Counted from the first letter of the stretch, positions 18,286-28,932 are shown. The stretch: DNA of 64,000 bases from Nostoc sp. FACHB-973 (GCF_014698115.1 NZ_JACJSJ010000024.1:31581-95580); one strand, 5' to 3'. The notes: generated from the sequence alone by a model not told the origin. Translations and numbers: made by a program.

Positions 18286-19110
18286 CTAATTACGCCCGAA
18301 ACGCAGTGCATCAATTGATTGAGCTGTGAGAAAGATGCCCAAAAAAATATAACTGGCAAATAAAATCAAAGCGCTGGTATCGAAAATGCCTTGAATGAGG
18401 GTGTTGTAATGTTTTAGTAATGACAGATAACCTAAAGCTTCGCCCACGGGATTAGGGAAAATTTTGGCAATTAAGTCAATTAATAACAACAATAAGATGA
18501 CTGCATAGGTAAGAAAGGCTGACAGAATTGTGCTGTCTGTTAATGAGGAAATAAACATTCCTAAAGAGAAAATTGCCGCTGCTAGTAAGATTAATCCCAA
18601 ATGACCCAGTAAAGGAATTGTAGGTGCCATTGGTGGGTTTGAGCCGCTGATGGCGATCGCTTCAAACACTAGTATGGGTATGACCATTGTGGTAAAAAAT
18701 GTTAACACGCCTAATAATTTACCTACAGCTACCGCCCAGTTCGTGATTGGTGACGTGGCTAATAGTTCTAAAGTGCCCCGCTTGCGTTCTTCGGCATAAA
18801 GTCCCATGCAAAGAATTGGTAGTACGAACAACAACAGCCCCATCATGGGAATTGAAGTCCAAAATCCCCGCACGAATTCGTAGGTGACATCTATCGGTTG
18901 CACTGGAAAACCCGATTGTTGTTGTTGGAGAATGTAGGCGTCGGCTGTCTGAATGATACCTACGTCTGGTGGACCGAGTAAACCCAATACAAATAGCAAT
19001 CCGGCTATGAACCAAAATACACCAGCGATCGCATATGCCAAAGGTGATACAAAATAACTCTGTAACTCTCGGCGATAAATGGCAATGATATTACCCAGTA
19101 CTACACCCAT
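18286..19110 (-). CDS. ABC transporter permease, GldF-like (ABC-2 type)
   Basis: This 274-residue permease has about six transmembrane helices and a pattern typical of ABC-2 type permeases of the GldF/NosY kind, including the YAEERKRGTLELLATSPI segment after the second helix. It begins immediately after the ATPase stop codon (TAA directly followed by ATG), so translation is almost certainly coupled. Together with the ATPase and the GldG-like protein it should form an inner-membrane ABC complex. The substrate is unknown. It contains an extra loop after the first helix (about residues 45-85). Confidence 0.9.
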   Translation of the reverse strand: MGVVLGNIIAIYRRELQSYFVSPLAYAIAGVFWFIAGLLFVLGLLGPPDVGIIQTADAYILQQQQSGFPVQPIDVTYEFVRGFWTSIPMMGLLLFVLPILCMGLYAEERKRGTLELLATSPITNWAVAVGKLLGVLTFFTTMVIPILVFEAIAISGSNPPMAPTIPLLGHLGLILLAAAIFSLGMFISSLTDSTILSAFLTYAVILLLLLIDLIAKIFPNPVGEALGYLSLLKHYNTLIQGIFDTSALILFASYIFLGIFLTAQSIDALRFGRN

Positions 19111-20097
19111 TTATGCGGCTTCTCCTTGTGTGGCTGCTTCTAAATTCTTTTCTTCTGTGGTCAGTTGCAAGAACACATCTTCTAAGGTAGCGTTAACTCG
19201 CCGCAATTCATGTAAACCAAACCCTGCACGCACTAATGTTGTGGCAATATCTTTTCCTGGTTCTTTACCTGGTTGCGATATCACCCGCAAATAAGCCCGA
19301 TTTGCCTGGGGTTGATGACCTCCCGCTGTCGGAATTGATTCTACCAAACTTACACCCGCGATATTTTGCAATACCTGTTTGGCGAGGGCGGCTTCTCCTT
19401 CTATTTCAATTTCATATCCAGAGCCGCCTGTCAATTGGGTCATCAAATTTTCTGGTGTATTAGTTGCGACTACTTTCCCGCGATTGATGATGGCGACACG
19501 GCTACAAGTCATACTCACTTCTGGCAGGATGTGTGTGGAGAGAATAATTGTGTGAGTACCAGCGAGACTTTTAATTAAATTCCGCACTTCAATTATTTGT
19601 CTGGGATCGAGTCCTACGGTGGGTTCATCGAGAATGATTGCTGGAGGATCGTGGACGATCGCTTGAGCAATTCCTACCCGTTGACGATATCCTTTAGAAA
19701 GTTTGCGAATAATTACCCGGCGCTTATCTTGTAAGTTACAGCGTTCGATGGCTGCTGTTACCTTATTATTGCGATCGCCTGCTGAAACTCCCTTAATTCG
19801 GGCTACAAAATGCAAAAATCCTTCCACCGTCATTTCGGGATATAACGGGGGTGTTTCCGGTAAATAGCCAATTTTTTGGCGCACAGCCAGGGAATTTTCA
19901 TGGACATCATAGCCAGCAATGCGGGCATTGCCATTGGTTGCCGGTAAATAACCAGCCAGAATCCTCATGGTTGTGGTTTTCCCGGCGCCATTCGGCCCCA
20001 GCAATCCTAAAATTTCCCCTGGTTCGACGCTAAAAGTGACATCAGTAATCGCTGGGGTGGAACCGTATATTTTACTTAGATGCTCAACTTCAATCAT
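19111..20097 (-). CDS. ABC transporter ATP-binding protein, GldA-like
   Basis: This 328-residue ATPase has Walker A GPNGAGKTTT at about residue 36, the signature LSKGYRQRVGIAQA at about 133, and Walker B AIILDEPTVGLDP at about 152. A His switch follows in STHILPE. The C-terminal 80 residues form the regulatory extension common in ABC-2 exporters. It is the first gene of the minus-strand set ATPase-permease-GldG-DUF4340. The upstream promoter region (20098-20264) is shared with the divergent Uma2 gene. Transport substrate and process are unknown. Confidence 0.93.
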   Translation of the reverse strand: MIEVEHLSKIYGSTPAITDVTFSVEPGEILGLLGPNGAGKTTTMRILAGYLPATNGNARIAGYDVHENSLAVRQKIGYLPETPPLYPEMTVEGFLHFVARIKGVSAGDRNNKVTAAIERCNLQDKRRVIIRKLSKGYRQRVGIAQAIVHDPPAIILDEPTVGLDPRQIIEVRNLIKSLAGTHTIILSTHILPEVSMTCSRVAIINRGKVVATNTPENLMTQLTGGSGYEIEIEGEAALAKQVLQNIAGVSLVESIPTAGGHQPQANRAYLRVISQPGKEPGKDIATTLVRAGFGLHELRRVNATLEDVFLQLTTEEKNLEAATQGEAA

Positions 20098-20264
20098 CGT
20101 TGGTGGCGATCGTAAATTAGAAGATACCTAATAATCTTAGATCGTGATATTGAGTATGGGGGATTGGGCATGGGGCATGGGACTATAACCTTAACGCACG
20201 TTAGCATGTTTAAGATTCGCTTTGTAGTCAGCAATCAATATTAAGGCAATATACTAGGCAATTT

Positions 20265-20885
20265 ATGACACAAGCCATACTCAAACTAGTAACCTTTGAA
20301 GATTTTGCAGCTTGGCGACCTGAAGGCGGAAGGTACGAATTACATAATGGCGTAATTGTTGAAATGGCACAACCAGGAGGAGACCATGAGGATATTGTCG
20401 GGTTTTTGGTTGAAAAAATTGCTGTTGAGTACGTTCGTAGTGGTCTACCTTATTCCATCCCAAAAACAGCATTAGTTCAATCTCCTAGTAGCCAGTCTTG
20501 CTATTCTCCAGACTTGCTATTGCTCAACCGTCCCGCTTTAAAATTAGAGCCACTTTGGCAGAAGTATTCTACGGTTCAGTTTGCCGATTCTATCCCTTTA
20601 GTGATTGAAGTTGTTAGTACTAACTGGCGGGATGATTATCATAAAAAGGTAGGTGAATATGAAGAGATAGGGATAAAAGAATATTGGATTGTTGATTATT
20701 TAGCTATCGGTGGTAAAAAGTTTATCGGTAATCCTAAACAACCCACTATCTCCGTCTACCAATTAGTTGATGGTGAATACCAAGTTACTCAGTTTAGAGG
20801 CGATGACTGCATCGTATCAGCTATTTTCCCGGAATTGAATTTAACCGCCGAACAGATTTTTCAAGCTGGAGGTCTGCCAACGTAA
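20265..20885 (+). CDS. Uma2 family (DUF820) putative endonuclease
   Basis: This 206-residue protein of the Uma2/DUF820 family, greatly expanded in cyanobacteria, has a PD-(D/E)XK-like fold. The motif pieces are visible: CYSPDLLLL (Asp, about 83), PLVIEVVS (Glu about 111) and a Lys in DDYHKKVGEYEEIGIKEYWIVD. The biological role of the family is not settled. The stop codon is 2 bp from the stop of the convergent hybrid kinase, so the genes end tail to tail without a terminator between them. A second family member lies at 47.3-48.2 kb. Confidence 0.9.
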   Translation: MTQAILKLVTFEDFAAWRPEGGRYELHNGVIVEMAQPGGDHEDIVGFLVEKIAVEYVRSGLPYSIPKTALVQSPSSQSCYSPDLLLLNRPALKLEPLWQKYSTVQFADSIPLVIEVVSTNWRDDYHKKVGEYEEIGIKEYWIVDYLAIGGKKFIGNPKQPTISVYQLVDGEYQVTQFRGDDCIVSAIFPELNLTAEQIFQAGGLPT

Positions 20886-20887
20886 GT

Positions 20888-23800
20888 CTACGAATTGCGA
20901 ATTAAATTGACGATCGCAGTAGCTAAATCCAATGGTTCTACGGGTTTCGGTAGGTGTTTTTGAAATCCGGCTGCTATGGCTTGATTGTAGTTAATTTCTC
21001 CAGCATAAGCAGTCAAAGCGATCGCTGGAATTTGTCCATTTTCTTCTGGCGGCAATTTTCTGACTTCGCGCAGCAGCATGTAGCCATCCATGAAGGGCAT
21101 TCCAATATCGCTTAATAGGATATCTGGCTTTGATTGGGCTAGTGCTTCTAATGCTTCGGCTGCCGATGCAACTGCGGTTACAGTTGCTCCATACTCTTCT
21201 AAGGCAAAGCTAAAAAAGTCACGTACATCTGCTTGGTCGTCCACAAGCAAAATTTCCACTCCCAAAAGTAATGAGTCTTCACTATTGAGTTCTAAGTTAG
21301 AAGATTCCGGGCTGGGAACTCGTAACTCGGCACTTTTGAGCAAAGGTAGCTTAACTGTAAAGGTTGCCCCTTGTGCTTCTCCGGGACTATCTGCCTCAAC
21401 TGTACCACCGTGAAGTTCAACTAAATGACGCACTATTGCTAGCCCTAATCCCAATCCGCCAAATACCCTGGTTGTCTTGGCATCTGCTTGGCGGAAGTAG
21501 TCAAAGACGTGAGGCAAAAATTCCGGGATGATCCCTTTACCTGTATCAATCACCTGGATTTGAGCATCCAAGTCAACTTGTTCTAGACGTACTTCTACTC
21601 TTCCTCCTGATGGTGTAAATTTAACGGCATTGGAGAGTAAATTCCACATGATTTGTTGCAGGCGATCGCCATCACCTAAAACTTTGCCGACATCATTACT
21701 AAGAAGCGTCTGAATTTCAATTGACTTGGCTTCGGCTGCTAAACGTACTGTTTCTTGGGCGGCGGCGATCGCAACTTTCAAATCCACAGCATGGAGATTT
21801 AGACTCAGCTTTCCTTGTAAAATCCGCGACACATCCAGCAGGTCTTCAATAAGTTGGGTTTGTAATTTGGCGTTGCGTTCAATTGTTTCCAAAGCACGGA
21901 CTTTAGTCGCTTCGTCGAACTTGCGGGTTCTGAGTAATTTTGCCCACCCTAAAATCGGGTTGAGGGGAGTTCTCAGTTCGTGAGAAAGGACAGCGAGGAA
22001 TTCATCTTTAATGCGGTTGGCTGTTTCAGCCTGTGCCCGTGCAGTTTTTTCTGCTTCGTAAAGTTGAGCGCGGGCGATGGCTTGACCACATTGTTGTCCC
22101 AATGTCAACATAAATCCCCGGTCTTCTTCGTTAAAACCTTGGACAGTAGCAAAGCTAAATCCCAGTGCGCCAATAGCTTTACCTTCTGCTATCAATGGTA
22201 TGGAAACCCAGGCGTTATTTCCACTGAGAGCCACAGCATCAACTAAGTTGGGATAATTTGCCATCAAAGCTGCTACATTTTCTAAAAAAATCGGCTTTTT
22301 AGTTCTGACTGTTTCTGCGATTTGGTTAGGAGCAGTAATGGGAAAACTTCCCCAGGTATCTGTGAGTGGTTGTGGATAGCCAGTTGCTTGGACAACTTTC
22401 AAGGTAGTACTTCCTTGAGTCAGTAAGACAACGGAACCAGCACACGCTCCCAAAGCAGCAATTCCTTGGTTCATCACTACATCAGCTACTTGTTGGGGAG
22501 TTAGAGCTTCCGAGAGGGCGGCGGTGATGCTTTGTAAAAGTACGGTACGATTGACGGAACGCTCAGCTGCTTGTTTTGCCTGTTGAGTTTCTTGGTAGAG
22601 TCTGGCGTTGTCGATGGCTGTAGCAGCCCGACGAGCAATATCCTCTGCTAATGCCAAGTCTACCTGTTGGTAGTGCCGACCTGACTCGGCTGTAAAAAAA
22701 GAAATTGCGCCAAATAATTGCCCACGGGAACGGACTGGAATCACCATTAAAGAATGAATACCCAGGCTTTGTAGCAATTGCAGATGCTCCTCGTCTTGAG
22801 CCATCACCAGAAGATGAGAGTGAGATAATTCGGGATAAAAGACGGATATTCCCATCTGTAGTTGCTGTACAAGCTGTTGTGCTGTGCTTTTGGGTGGATA
22901 ACGCCGTTGGATTTCGTCTAAGATATTTTGTTTTGTGGGGTCGGCAATGGCGATCGCAATTTGTTTACTTGACCAATCTTCCTGAAAAACATCTACAATA
23001 CACCAATCAGCTAGGGTAGGAACTGCTAAATTAGCCACATTAGCTAGGGTAATTTCATAATCCAACGAGGCAGCTAGTAGGGTGCTGGCTTCGACTAAAA
23101 ACTGTTGTGTGGCTTCAACTCGTTTGCGTTCGCTAATATCCTCGATAATGCCTAAGGCATACTTGAGTTGTCCTTGATTATTCCAAACTGCTGATGAAGT
23201 TAAGTTGACCCAAACAATGGAACCATCTTTGCGGATGTAGCGCTTTTCTAGGGAATAACCATTAATGTCTTCTTGTGCTAAAACTCGCCGAGCATTTTCT
23301 CTATCAGCTTCTAAGTCTTCAGGATGGGTAATTTGTTGGAAGTTCATTTGCATTAACTCTTCGTGGCTGTAGCCAGTAATCTCGCACAGTGCCGGATTCA
23401 CCTGAAGAAATCGTCCATCCAAGGCTACCAAACTAATGCCGACAGCAGCTTGGTTGAACATTGCCCGGAATCTTTCTTCGCTTTCTCGCAAGGCAACTTC
23501 TGTTTGTTTTGCTGCTGTCACATCTGCCATAATCATCCCAATTCCTACTGTTTCGCCCATTCGGTTGTTGACTGGGTAATAATTGCCCAGCCAGTATTCG
23601 TAATTGTCGGCTTGTCCTGGTGTCTGGGTGCGAATTTCGACATTCAGCAGTGGTTCTCCAGTATTCAACACCTGCTGTAACTGCACTTCCAACTCAGCCG
23701 CCATCTCTGGCAGGACTTCTGGAAATTTCCGTCCTAAATGTTCTTCTATGGTTAAACCGTTAATGTCTGCGAACACCTGATTAATCCGGATATATTGCAG

Positions 23801-25942
23801 TTGGCGGTCTAAAAAGCATACAGCAACGGGAGCGGCTGCTAGCAGCGCATCTAGGAGAGAGAGAGATTCCGCATAATGAATTAAGGCTTGGTGAATGTCT
23901 CGATAAAGTTGGGCATTTTCCACCGCCAAGGCAGCACGATAGGCGATATCTCCTGCTAAAGTCAAGTCAGAGCGATCGTAGCGACGGTCTGATTCTGCGG
24001 TGACAAAGCTGATGGTGCCGAGTACTCGCCCTCCTGCAATTAACGGCACAATCATTACAGACTTCATCCCCAATTGGCGAACAAGTTCTAAATGTTCTTC
24101 ATTCTGAGTATTTGCCACTAATAGCGAGTCAGGTACTTCGGGGATTAGTTCGCTTTGCCCAGTTTGCAGTACTTTAGTAATTGCACTTGCACCCTTGTAA
24201 TCTTGGGCATACTGCTGAAGTTTACCTGCCAATTCGGCTTTGGATGGGTCTGCATGGGCAATTGGTAAGCGGCGAATGGAACCATCTTCATTGACAATAT
24301 CGACGCTACACCAATCTGCTAGCTGGGGAACTGAAATTTTGGCGATTTGTTCTAAGGTTTCTTCGTAATCCAGGGAAGTAGATAGTACACTACTAACTTG
24401 GGCAATATAACGGAGTCTTTGCTCAGCCTGCTTACGCTGTGTAATATCGAGAACAAAGAAAGCTCCTCGATCGCAATTCCCCTCAAATTGGCTAGCACCT
24501 ATCAAAATTGGCAAGTGTGAGCCGTCTTTACGGATATATTCTTTTTCATAGGGTGTGCAAGAGGGGCTGTTTTGCAGTTGAATCAGTGCTTGCTCATCGA
24601 GTGGCAAGTACTCTGCTGGAGTCAGGTTTTGCCAGTTCAGTTTGCCGGAAACTAATTCTGCACGAGAATAACCCAACATATCCAACAAGGCATCGTTAGC
24701 GTCTGTGATTTTGCCGTCTTTCTCCCAGAAGCCAATGCCAATCATATTTGACTCAACTACACTGCGAAACTTCGCTTCGCTTTCCCGTAATGTTTGCTCA
24801 GATTGCTTTTGCTGAGTGATATCAACGGATGTGATACCTATTCCTAGCAATTGCCCATCCGGTAAACACACCGGATAATAGCTGACAATACAATAACGAT
24901 ACACCCCAGGCGGATAAGTTTCACCGCTGACTTCCTGATTAAGTAAGGGCTGCCTGGTTGCCATCACTTGCTCAAACACAGGCTCAATTTGCTCTGCCCA
25001 TTGCGGTAGGACTTCCCGAAAGGTGCGACCAATATGTTGACTTTGTGGTAAACCATTGACGGCTGCTAGGGCTTCATTAGCGTAAACGTAGCGAAGTTCG
25101 GTATCAAGGAAAGCTAGGGCTACTGGTGAAGTCGTCAACCAAGCATTCAGCAACGCCAAAGATTCATCTTTTTGCTGAAGGGCTTGTTGAAGTTCTCTTT
25201 GCAATCTGGTTTTTTCTAGTTCTGCCTGGTGGCGCTGGGTAATATTCACAGCCACACAAGTAATACCATAAATGCTATTGTCTGCATCCTTTAGCGGTTC
25301 AATCAGCAAATCATAGTAACGGTTTTCTCCACACGCTGGCAGACAAACCTCTTCACGGGTGGAAATACCAGTTTTTAATACTTTTTGCTTAATTGCCGTC
25401 AATTGCTGTGCTACTGAAGCGGGAAATAATTCAGCATCAGACTTACCCAGAATTTCTAGTGCTGTGTCTCCACCTTGAGGATTATGAATCCACTGATATC
25501 GCAAATTGCGATCGTGCTGAAATATCATAATATCTGAACTGCTCAAGGCTAAGCGAAATCGCTCTTCAGAGACTTTGAGCTTTTGTAAATTTACATCAGC
25601 CCCTCTTTTAGAAGTCTTTAATGCCTCACATAAAATACTAAAGAGCAATCCCTGTAATGCAAATAATCCAATTCGCACCGAATTGGATAGGTCAAAACTC
25701 AGTTGATAAACTGGCGGGAGGAAGAAGTAATTGCTCAATAACACAGACAAGAAGGTTGCCAACAGCCCTGATTTCAAACCACCATACCAGGCACTCACCA
25801 TTACAGCGCTAAAAAACAGCAAAAAAGGAGTTCCACTCATGCCCAGCCAGGGGTCTAGCATCAGCATTAGCACTAGTGCAAGTGCGACGGTTAATACAAC
25901 AATGCCATAACGCAGTAATTGGGAATAGTGAATATGGAGCAT
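20888..25942 (-). CDS. Membrane-anchored multi-PAS/GAF hybrid histidine kinase
   Basis: This very large sensor has about 1,684 residues from the ATG at 25942; a GTG 16 codons upstream at 25990 would extend it. The order is an N-terminal DUF4118-like membrane domain with 3-4 helices (about 8-100), then about three PAS, a GAF, two PAS, two GAF, HisKA (SHELRTP, His about 1321), HATPase_c with intact N and G boxes (NLLSNAVKF, GLGLGLAIV), and a receiver (SDIGMP, Asp about 1611). All phosphorelay residues are present. No output domain is attached and no partner regulator is adjacent, so it probably signals through a phosphotransfer protein encoded elsewhere. GAF and PAS ligands are unknown; no chromophore Cys motif was recognised. 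Confidence 0.93.
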   Translation of the reverse strand: MLHIHYSQLLRYGIVVLTVALALVLMLMLDPWLGMSGTPFLLFFSAVMVSAWYGGLKSGLLATFLSVLLSNYFFLPPVYQLSFDLSNSVRIGLFALQGLLFSILCEALKTSKRGADVNLQKLKVSEERFRLALSSSDIMIFQHDRNLRYQWIHNPQGGDTALEILGKSDAELFPASVAQQLTAIKQKVLKTGISTREEVCLPACGENRYYDLLIEPLKDADNSIYGITCVAVNITQRHQAELEKTRLQRELQQALQQKDESLALLNAWLTTSPVALAFLDTELRYVYANEALAAVNGLPQSQHIGRTFREVLPQWAEQIEPVFEQVMATRQPLLNQEVSGETYPPGVYRYCIVSYYPVCLPDGQLLGIGITSVDITQQKQSEQTLRESEAKFRSVVESNMIGIGFWEKDGKITDANDALLDMLGYSRAELVSGKLNWQNLTPAEYLPLDEQALIQLQNSPSCTPYEKEYIRKDGSHLPILIGASQFEGNCDRGAFFVLDITQRKQAEQRLRYIAQVSSVLSTSLDYEETLEQIAKISVPQLADWCSVDIVNEDGSIRRLPIAHADPSKAELAGKLQQYAQDYKGASAITKVLQTGQSELIPEVPDSLLVANTQNEEHLELVRQLGMKSVMIVPLIAGGRVLGTISFVTAESDRRYDRSDLTLAGDIAYRAALAVENAQLYRDIHQALIHYAESLSLLDALLAAAPVAVCFLDRQLQYIRINQVFADINGLTIEEHLGRKFPEVLPEMAAELEVQLQQVLNTGEPLLNVEIRTQTPGQADNYEYWLGNYYPVNNRMGETVGIGMIMADVTAAKQTEVALRESEERFRAMFNQAAVGISLVALDGRFLQVNPALCEITGYSHEELMQMNFQQITHPEDLEADRENARRVLAQEDINGYSLEKRYIRKDGSIVWVNLTSSAVWNNQGQLKYALGIIEDISERKRVEATQQFLVEASTLLAASLDYEITLANVANLAVPTLADWCIVDVFQEDWSSKQIAIAIADPTKQNILDEIQRRYPPKSTAQQLVQQLQMGISVFYPELSHSHLLVMAQDEEHLQLLQSLGIHSLMVIPVRSRGQLFGAISFFTAESGRHYQQVDLALAEDIARRAATAIDNARLYQETQQAKQAAERSVNRTVLLQSITAALSEALTPQQVADVVMNQGIAALGACAGSVVLLTQGSTTLKVVQATGYPQPLTDTWGSFPITAPNQIAETVRTKKPIFLENVAALMANYPNLVDAVALSGNNAWVSIPLIAEGKAIGALGFSFATVQGFNEEDRGFMLTLGQQCGQAIARAQLYEAEKTARAQAETANRIKDEFLAVLSHELRTPLNPILGWAKLLRTRKFDEATKVRALETIERNAKLQTQLIEDLLDVSRILQGKLSLNLHAVDLKVAIAAAQETVRLAAEAKSIEIQTLLSNDVGKVLGDGDRLQQIMWNLLSNAVKFTPSGGRVEVRLEQVDLDAQIQVIDTGKGIIPEFLPHVFDYFRQADAKTTRVFGGLGLGLAIVRHLVELHGGTVEADSPGEAQGATFTVKLPLLKSAELRVPSPESSNLELNSEDSLLLGVEILLVDDQADVRDFFSFALEEYGATVTAVASAAEALEALAQSKPDILLSDIGMPFMDGYMLLREVRKLPPEENGQIPAIALTAYAGEINYNQAIAAGFQKHLPKPVEPLDLATAIVNLIRNS

Positions 25943-26384
25943 CAAGAATGTTTGGGAGTAACCAATACTTATTGCACAGGCTTTACACACCCTAAGCTAG
26001 TTTGTAACTTTTAGTAATTTATCTCTAGATAGATTTTTGTTTAATTTTAAAAACTTCTTTTGCTAGAAGCTAATTATCAAGTTGTGTAGTATGTAAAGCC
26101 AGAATTTATGATTATTTCTCTATAGCCATAAGATTGATTTGCTGACGATAAATACTCAATTTCCCAAAAGGTAGTAACCCAAGTTAATCGCAAAATTGAT
26201 GGGATAAAATCTGCTAATGGGTTGGTTGTTTAGGGACATCCAAGAATTAAATTAATCAATTCCTGCATCCAACACTAGTATGCAATTTCTTCTCCCCCTG
26301 CCTCCCCTGCCTCCCCTGCCTCCCCTGCTCCCCCTGCTCACCCAAGGGATTGATTATTTTTTTATTTGGAAGTCCCTTATTTAT
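25943..26384. other. Intergenic region holding a GGGACTTCC-type mini-element
   Basis: This is DNA between two minus-strand signalling genes. It is AT-rich from 25990 to 26230 and should carry the hybrid-kinase promoter. The element annotated separately occupies 26233-26376, ending just before the stop of the next gene. Confidence 0.6.
26233..26376. mobile_element. MITE-like element, GGGACTTCC family, copy 1
   Basis: The 144-bp unit begins GGGACATCCAAGAATTAA and ends TATTTGGAAGTCCC, giving terminal inverted repeats of about 10-11 bp with one mismatch. TTA flanks both sides (26230-26232 and 26377-26379) as a 3-bp target duplication. The interior carries a C-rich STRR tract (CTGCCTCCCCTGCCTCCCC). 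The same ends occur at 38983-39082 and 59061-59182 with different interiors. No open reading frame is present, so it is non-autonomous. Confidence 0.75.
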
Positions 26385-28529
26385 TTAGGCGCAATAGTTA
26401 GAAGATAAATACAAAGTTTTACTTGCCAGAAGTGCTTCTGCTGTTTGGTGGCTCAGTGGCTTAGAGAACAGGTAACCTTGACCGAATTCGCATCCTAGTT
26501 GCTGTAACCATTGAAGTTGCTGTGGTGTTTCAATACCTTCTGCAACAGTGCCTAATCCGAGTTGATTGCTCAAAGCAATGATGGTACTAACGACTTGGTA
26601 ATTACGGTTTCCTTCCTCCATCTGACTGACAAAGGAGCGATCGATTTTCAAATTATCAGTGGGTAAACGATGGAGATAATTAAGCGATGAATAACCAGTA
26701 CCAAAGTCATCAATACTAATCTGAATTTTTCTGGTTTTTAGTTCGGTTAATAAATCAATTGTCTTACTGATATTCTCAATGAGCATACTCTCGGTGATTT
26801 CCAGGGCTATGGAATCGCCTGGTAAATTTGTTTGGGCGAGGATGCGATCGATGTCTTCAATTAAGCTGGTTTGGCGAATATCTTGAGCAGAAAGGTTAAT
26901 ACTCATCTTCAGTGGCAAGTGAGTGGTAAACTTTGTTTTCCAGTTTGCCAGTTGTTGACAAGCGGTGTAAAGCATCCAGCGATCGATTTGCACAATTAGC
27001 CCGGTTTCTTCAGCGATCGCCATAAATTCCCTCGGCAAAACAAACCCGCGAGTCGGATGTTGCCAGCGCACCAATGCTTCAAATCCAATCAGCCGACCTG
27101 CTTGGGGTTGGCTTTGTCTGCCGTAGGCATCACCCAGGATGTCAACAATCGGTTGATAGTATATCACAAACTCTTCCCGTTCCAAAGCTTTGCGAATATC
27201 GGTTTCTAAAGTCAGTCGATTTACGGCTTGAGTGTGCATTTTGACATCAAAGATTTTGTAGGAACTTCTCTTTTGAGCTTTGGCTCGATACATGGCAATA
27301 TCGGCATCTCGCAGTAAATCGGAGGCTTGACAATAATGATTTGTTCCTAAAACAATACCGATGCTTGTACTGATAACTACTTCGGCATCATTGAGTATCA
27401 ACGGTGTTTGAAAATCTCTCAGGATACGCTCAGTAACTTGAATGGCTTTTTCAATACCAGGAATATCTTCCAGCAAAATTACGAATTCGTCACCACCAAT
27501 GCGAGCGACTAAATCAGCCTCCCGCAAATGAGTTTTGAGCTTTTGAGCAATATGCTTGAGTAGTTGGTCTCCAGCTAAATGTCCTAGACTGTCATTGATC
27601 ACTTTGAACCTGTCTAAGTCTAAAAACAAAACAGCGTAACGATAGGTTTCTACTCGCTTAGTTCGGTTAATGGCTAATTCCAACCGCTCCACCAAAAGTG
27701 TCCGATTCGGTAAATCGGTTAATGGATCGTGCAAGGCGTTGTGGATAATTAACTCTTGTGCTTGTTTTTTGTCGGTCACATCCAATAAAACACCATACCA
27801 AACAATATCCCCATTCTCTCGACTCTCTGGACGAGCATTTGTTTGTACCCACTTGAGTTTGCCAGAGGGTGTAACTAATCGCCACTCGTGAGAGAATGGT
27901 TTTAAAGTTTCAGCACTCTGTTTGGCAGCTGTATAAAATCCTGCGCGATCGCCAATATGAATTTGTCCAAAGCAAACAGAGGCATTTTCTAAAACTAGAT
28001 CTGGTGTTAACTCTAAAAGATCCAGACAACCCAAACTGATGTACTCAAAGGCAGCAGAACCATCACAATGGTGTACAAAGCTGTAAATCATTCCCGGTAT
28101 ATTAGATGCTAATGTTTGTAGCAGCTTTTGGGCTTGTTTGCGCTCTGCCCGCACCTTTGCATCCCGAAGTTCTCGACGCACCGCCTCTGGCAATCGATTT
28201 AAGTTATCCTTCATCACATAATCATGAGCGCCTGCTTTCATCATTTCCACAGCCAATACTTCGCCGATTGTGCCGGAAACTAAAATGAAAGGAATATCCT
28301 TGTGACTTTGCTTTGCTATTTCCAGAGCCGCAGGAGCATTGAATCCAGGCAATCGGTAATCTGAAATCATCACATCCCAGCTACCGTTATTGAGGGCTTG
28401 GCTTAGCTGTTCGGCTGTTTGGACACGCTGCCAGATTGGATTGAAACCACCACGACGCAATTCACTGAGAACTAACATAGCATCAGTCTCGCAATCTTCA
28501 ACAATCAGGACGTTCAAGGTTTCAGTCAT
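26385..28529 (-). CDS. Response regulator with PAS, GGDEF and EAL domains
   Basis: This protein of about 714 residues would both make and degrade c-di-GMP under receiver control. The order is receiver (about 1-125, phospho-acceptor in MISDYRLP at about 56), PAS (about 135-265), GGDEF (motif GGDEF at 345-349) and EAL (EAL at 484-486, with later NLSAQD, EITES and DDFGTGYSS motifs). Both catalytic signatures are intact. I chose ATG 28529 because AAGGAG lies 8 bp upstream of it; an ATG eight codons earlier lacks such a site. The adjacent hybrid kinase and the divergent STK-histidine kinase are possible phosphodonors. Confidence 0.93.
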   Translation of the reverse strand: MTETLNVLIVEDCETDAMLVLSELRRGGFNPIWQRVQTAEQLSQALNNGSWDVMISDYRLPGFNAPAALEIAKQSHKDIPFILVSGTIGEVLAVEMMKAGAHDYVMKDNLNRLPEAVRRELRDAKVRAERKQAQKLLQTLASNIPGMIYSFVHHCDGSAAFEYISLGCLDLLELTPDLVLENASVCFGQIHIGDRAGFYTAAKQSAETLKPFSHEWRLVTPSGKLKWVQTNARPESRENGDIVWYGVLLDVTDKKQAQELIIHNALHDPLTDLPNRTLLVERLELAINRTKRVETYRYAVLFLDLDRFKVINDSLGHLAGDQLLKHIAQKLKTHLREADLVARIGGDEFVILLEDIPGIEKAIQVTERILRDFQTPLILNDAEVVISTSIGIVLGTNHYCQASDLLRDADIAMYRAKAQKRSSYKIFDVKMHTQAVNRLTLETDIRKALEREEFVIYYQPIVDILGDAYGRQSQPQAGRLIGFEALVRWQHPTRGFVLPREFMAIAEETGLIVQIDRWMLYTACQQLANWKTKFTTHLPLKMSINLSAQDIRQTSLIEDIDRILAQTNLPGDSIALEITESMLIENISKTIDLLTELKTRKIQISIDDFGTGYSSLNYLHRLPTDNLKIDRSFVSQMEEGNRNYQVVSTIIALSNQLGLGTVAEGIETPQQLQWLQQLGCEFGQGYLFSKPLSHQTAEALLASKTLYLSSNYCA

Positions 28530-28537
28530 CCCACGAT

Positions 28538-28543
28538 CTCCTT
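28538..28543 (-). promoter_or_regulatory. Shine-Dalgarno site deciding the start of the GGDEF-EAL gene
   Basis: On the minus strand AAGGAG lies 8 bp before ATG 28529. The upstream in-frame ATG at 28553 overlaps the region before it and has no comparable site, so the downstream start is preferred. Confidence 0.7.
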
Positions 28544-28553
28544 GGTAACCCAT

Positions 28554-28932
28554 TGACTAATCCGCCAATCTTTTGATTCCAATTTTTTTAAAACGCCTCC
28601 AGTGTCGATAAATGAGTTAATCGGGAGTTTCGCTATTGTATAATCGGCTTTGTGACTCAACCAATTTTGGATTTTAGATTGACCCCATGCCTCAAGACGG
28701 TGGTTCTAAGTACAGGATGTTAAATTTGGGATTTTAAATTTGTTCTCACATTTAAATTCTCTTGCTCTGAAACCAGTTTTAATTTTCGGATTGAGAATTA
28801 TTCAATCAAAAATTCCAAATTTGTCTCGGAAAGTTTGAGCTTAGGCTTTCTTAGATCAGAACTTTCCGCAAAATCTAAAATTCGGTCAACCCGGCTTTGT
28901 CCTTCTGTGTATTAATTGCAGGCAGTTGAACC
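28554..28932. other. Divergent promoter region
   Basis: This 379-bp AT-rich gap lies between divergently oriented signalling genes and must contain both promoters. Short direct repeats of AAATCTAAAAT/GATTTTAGATT type occur. A related pair, GGATTTTAGATTGACCCC near 28675 and AATCTAAAATTCGGTCAACCCG near 28875, forms a loose inverted repeat about 200 bp apart. No regulator box is recognised. Confidence 0.5.
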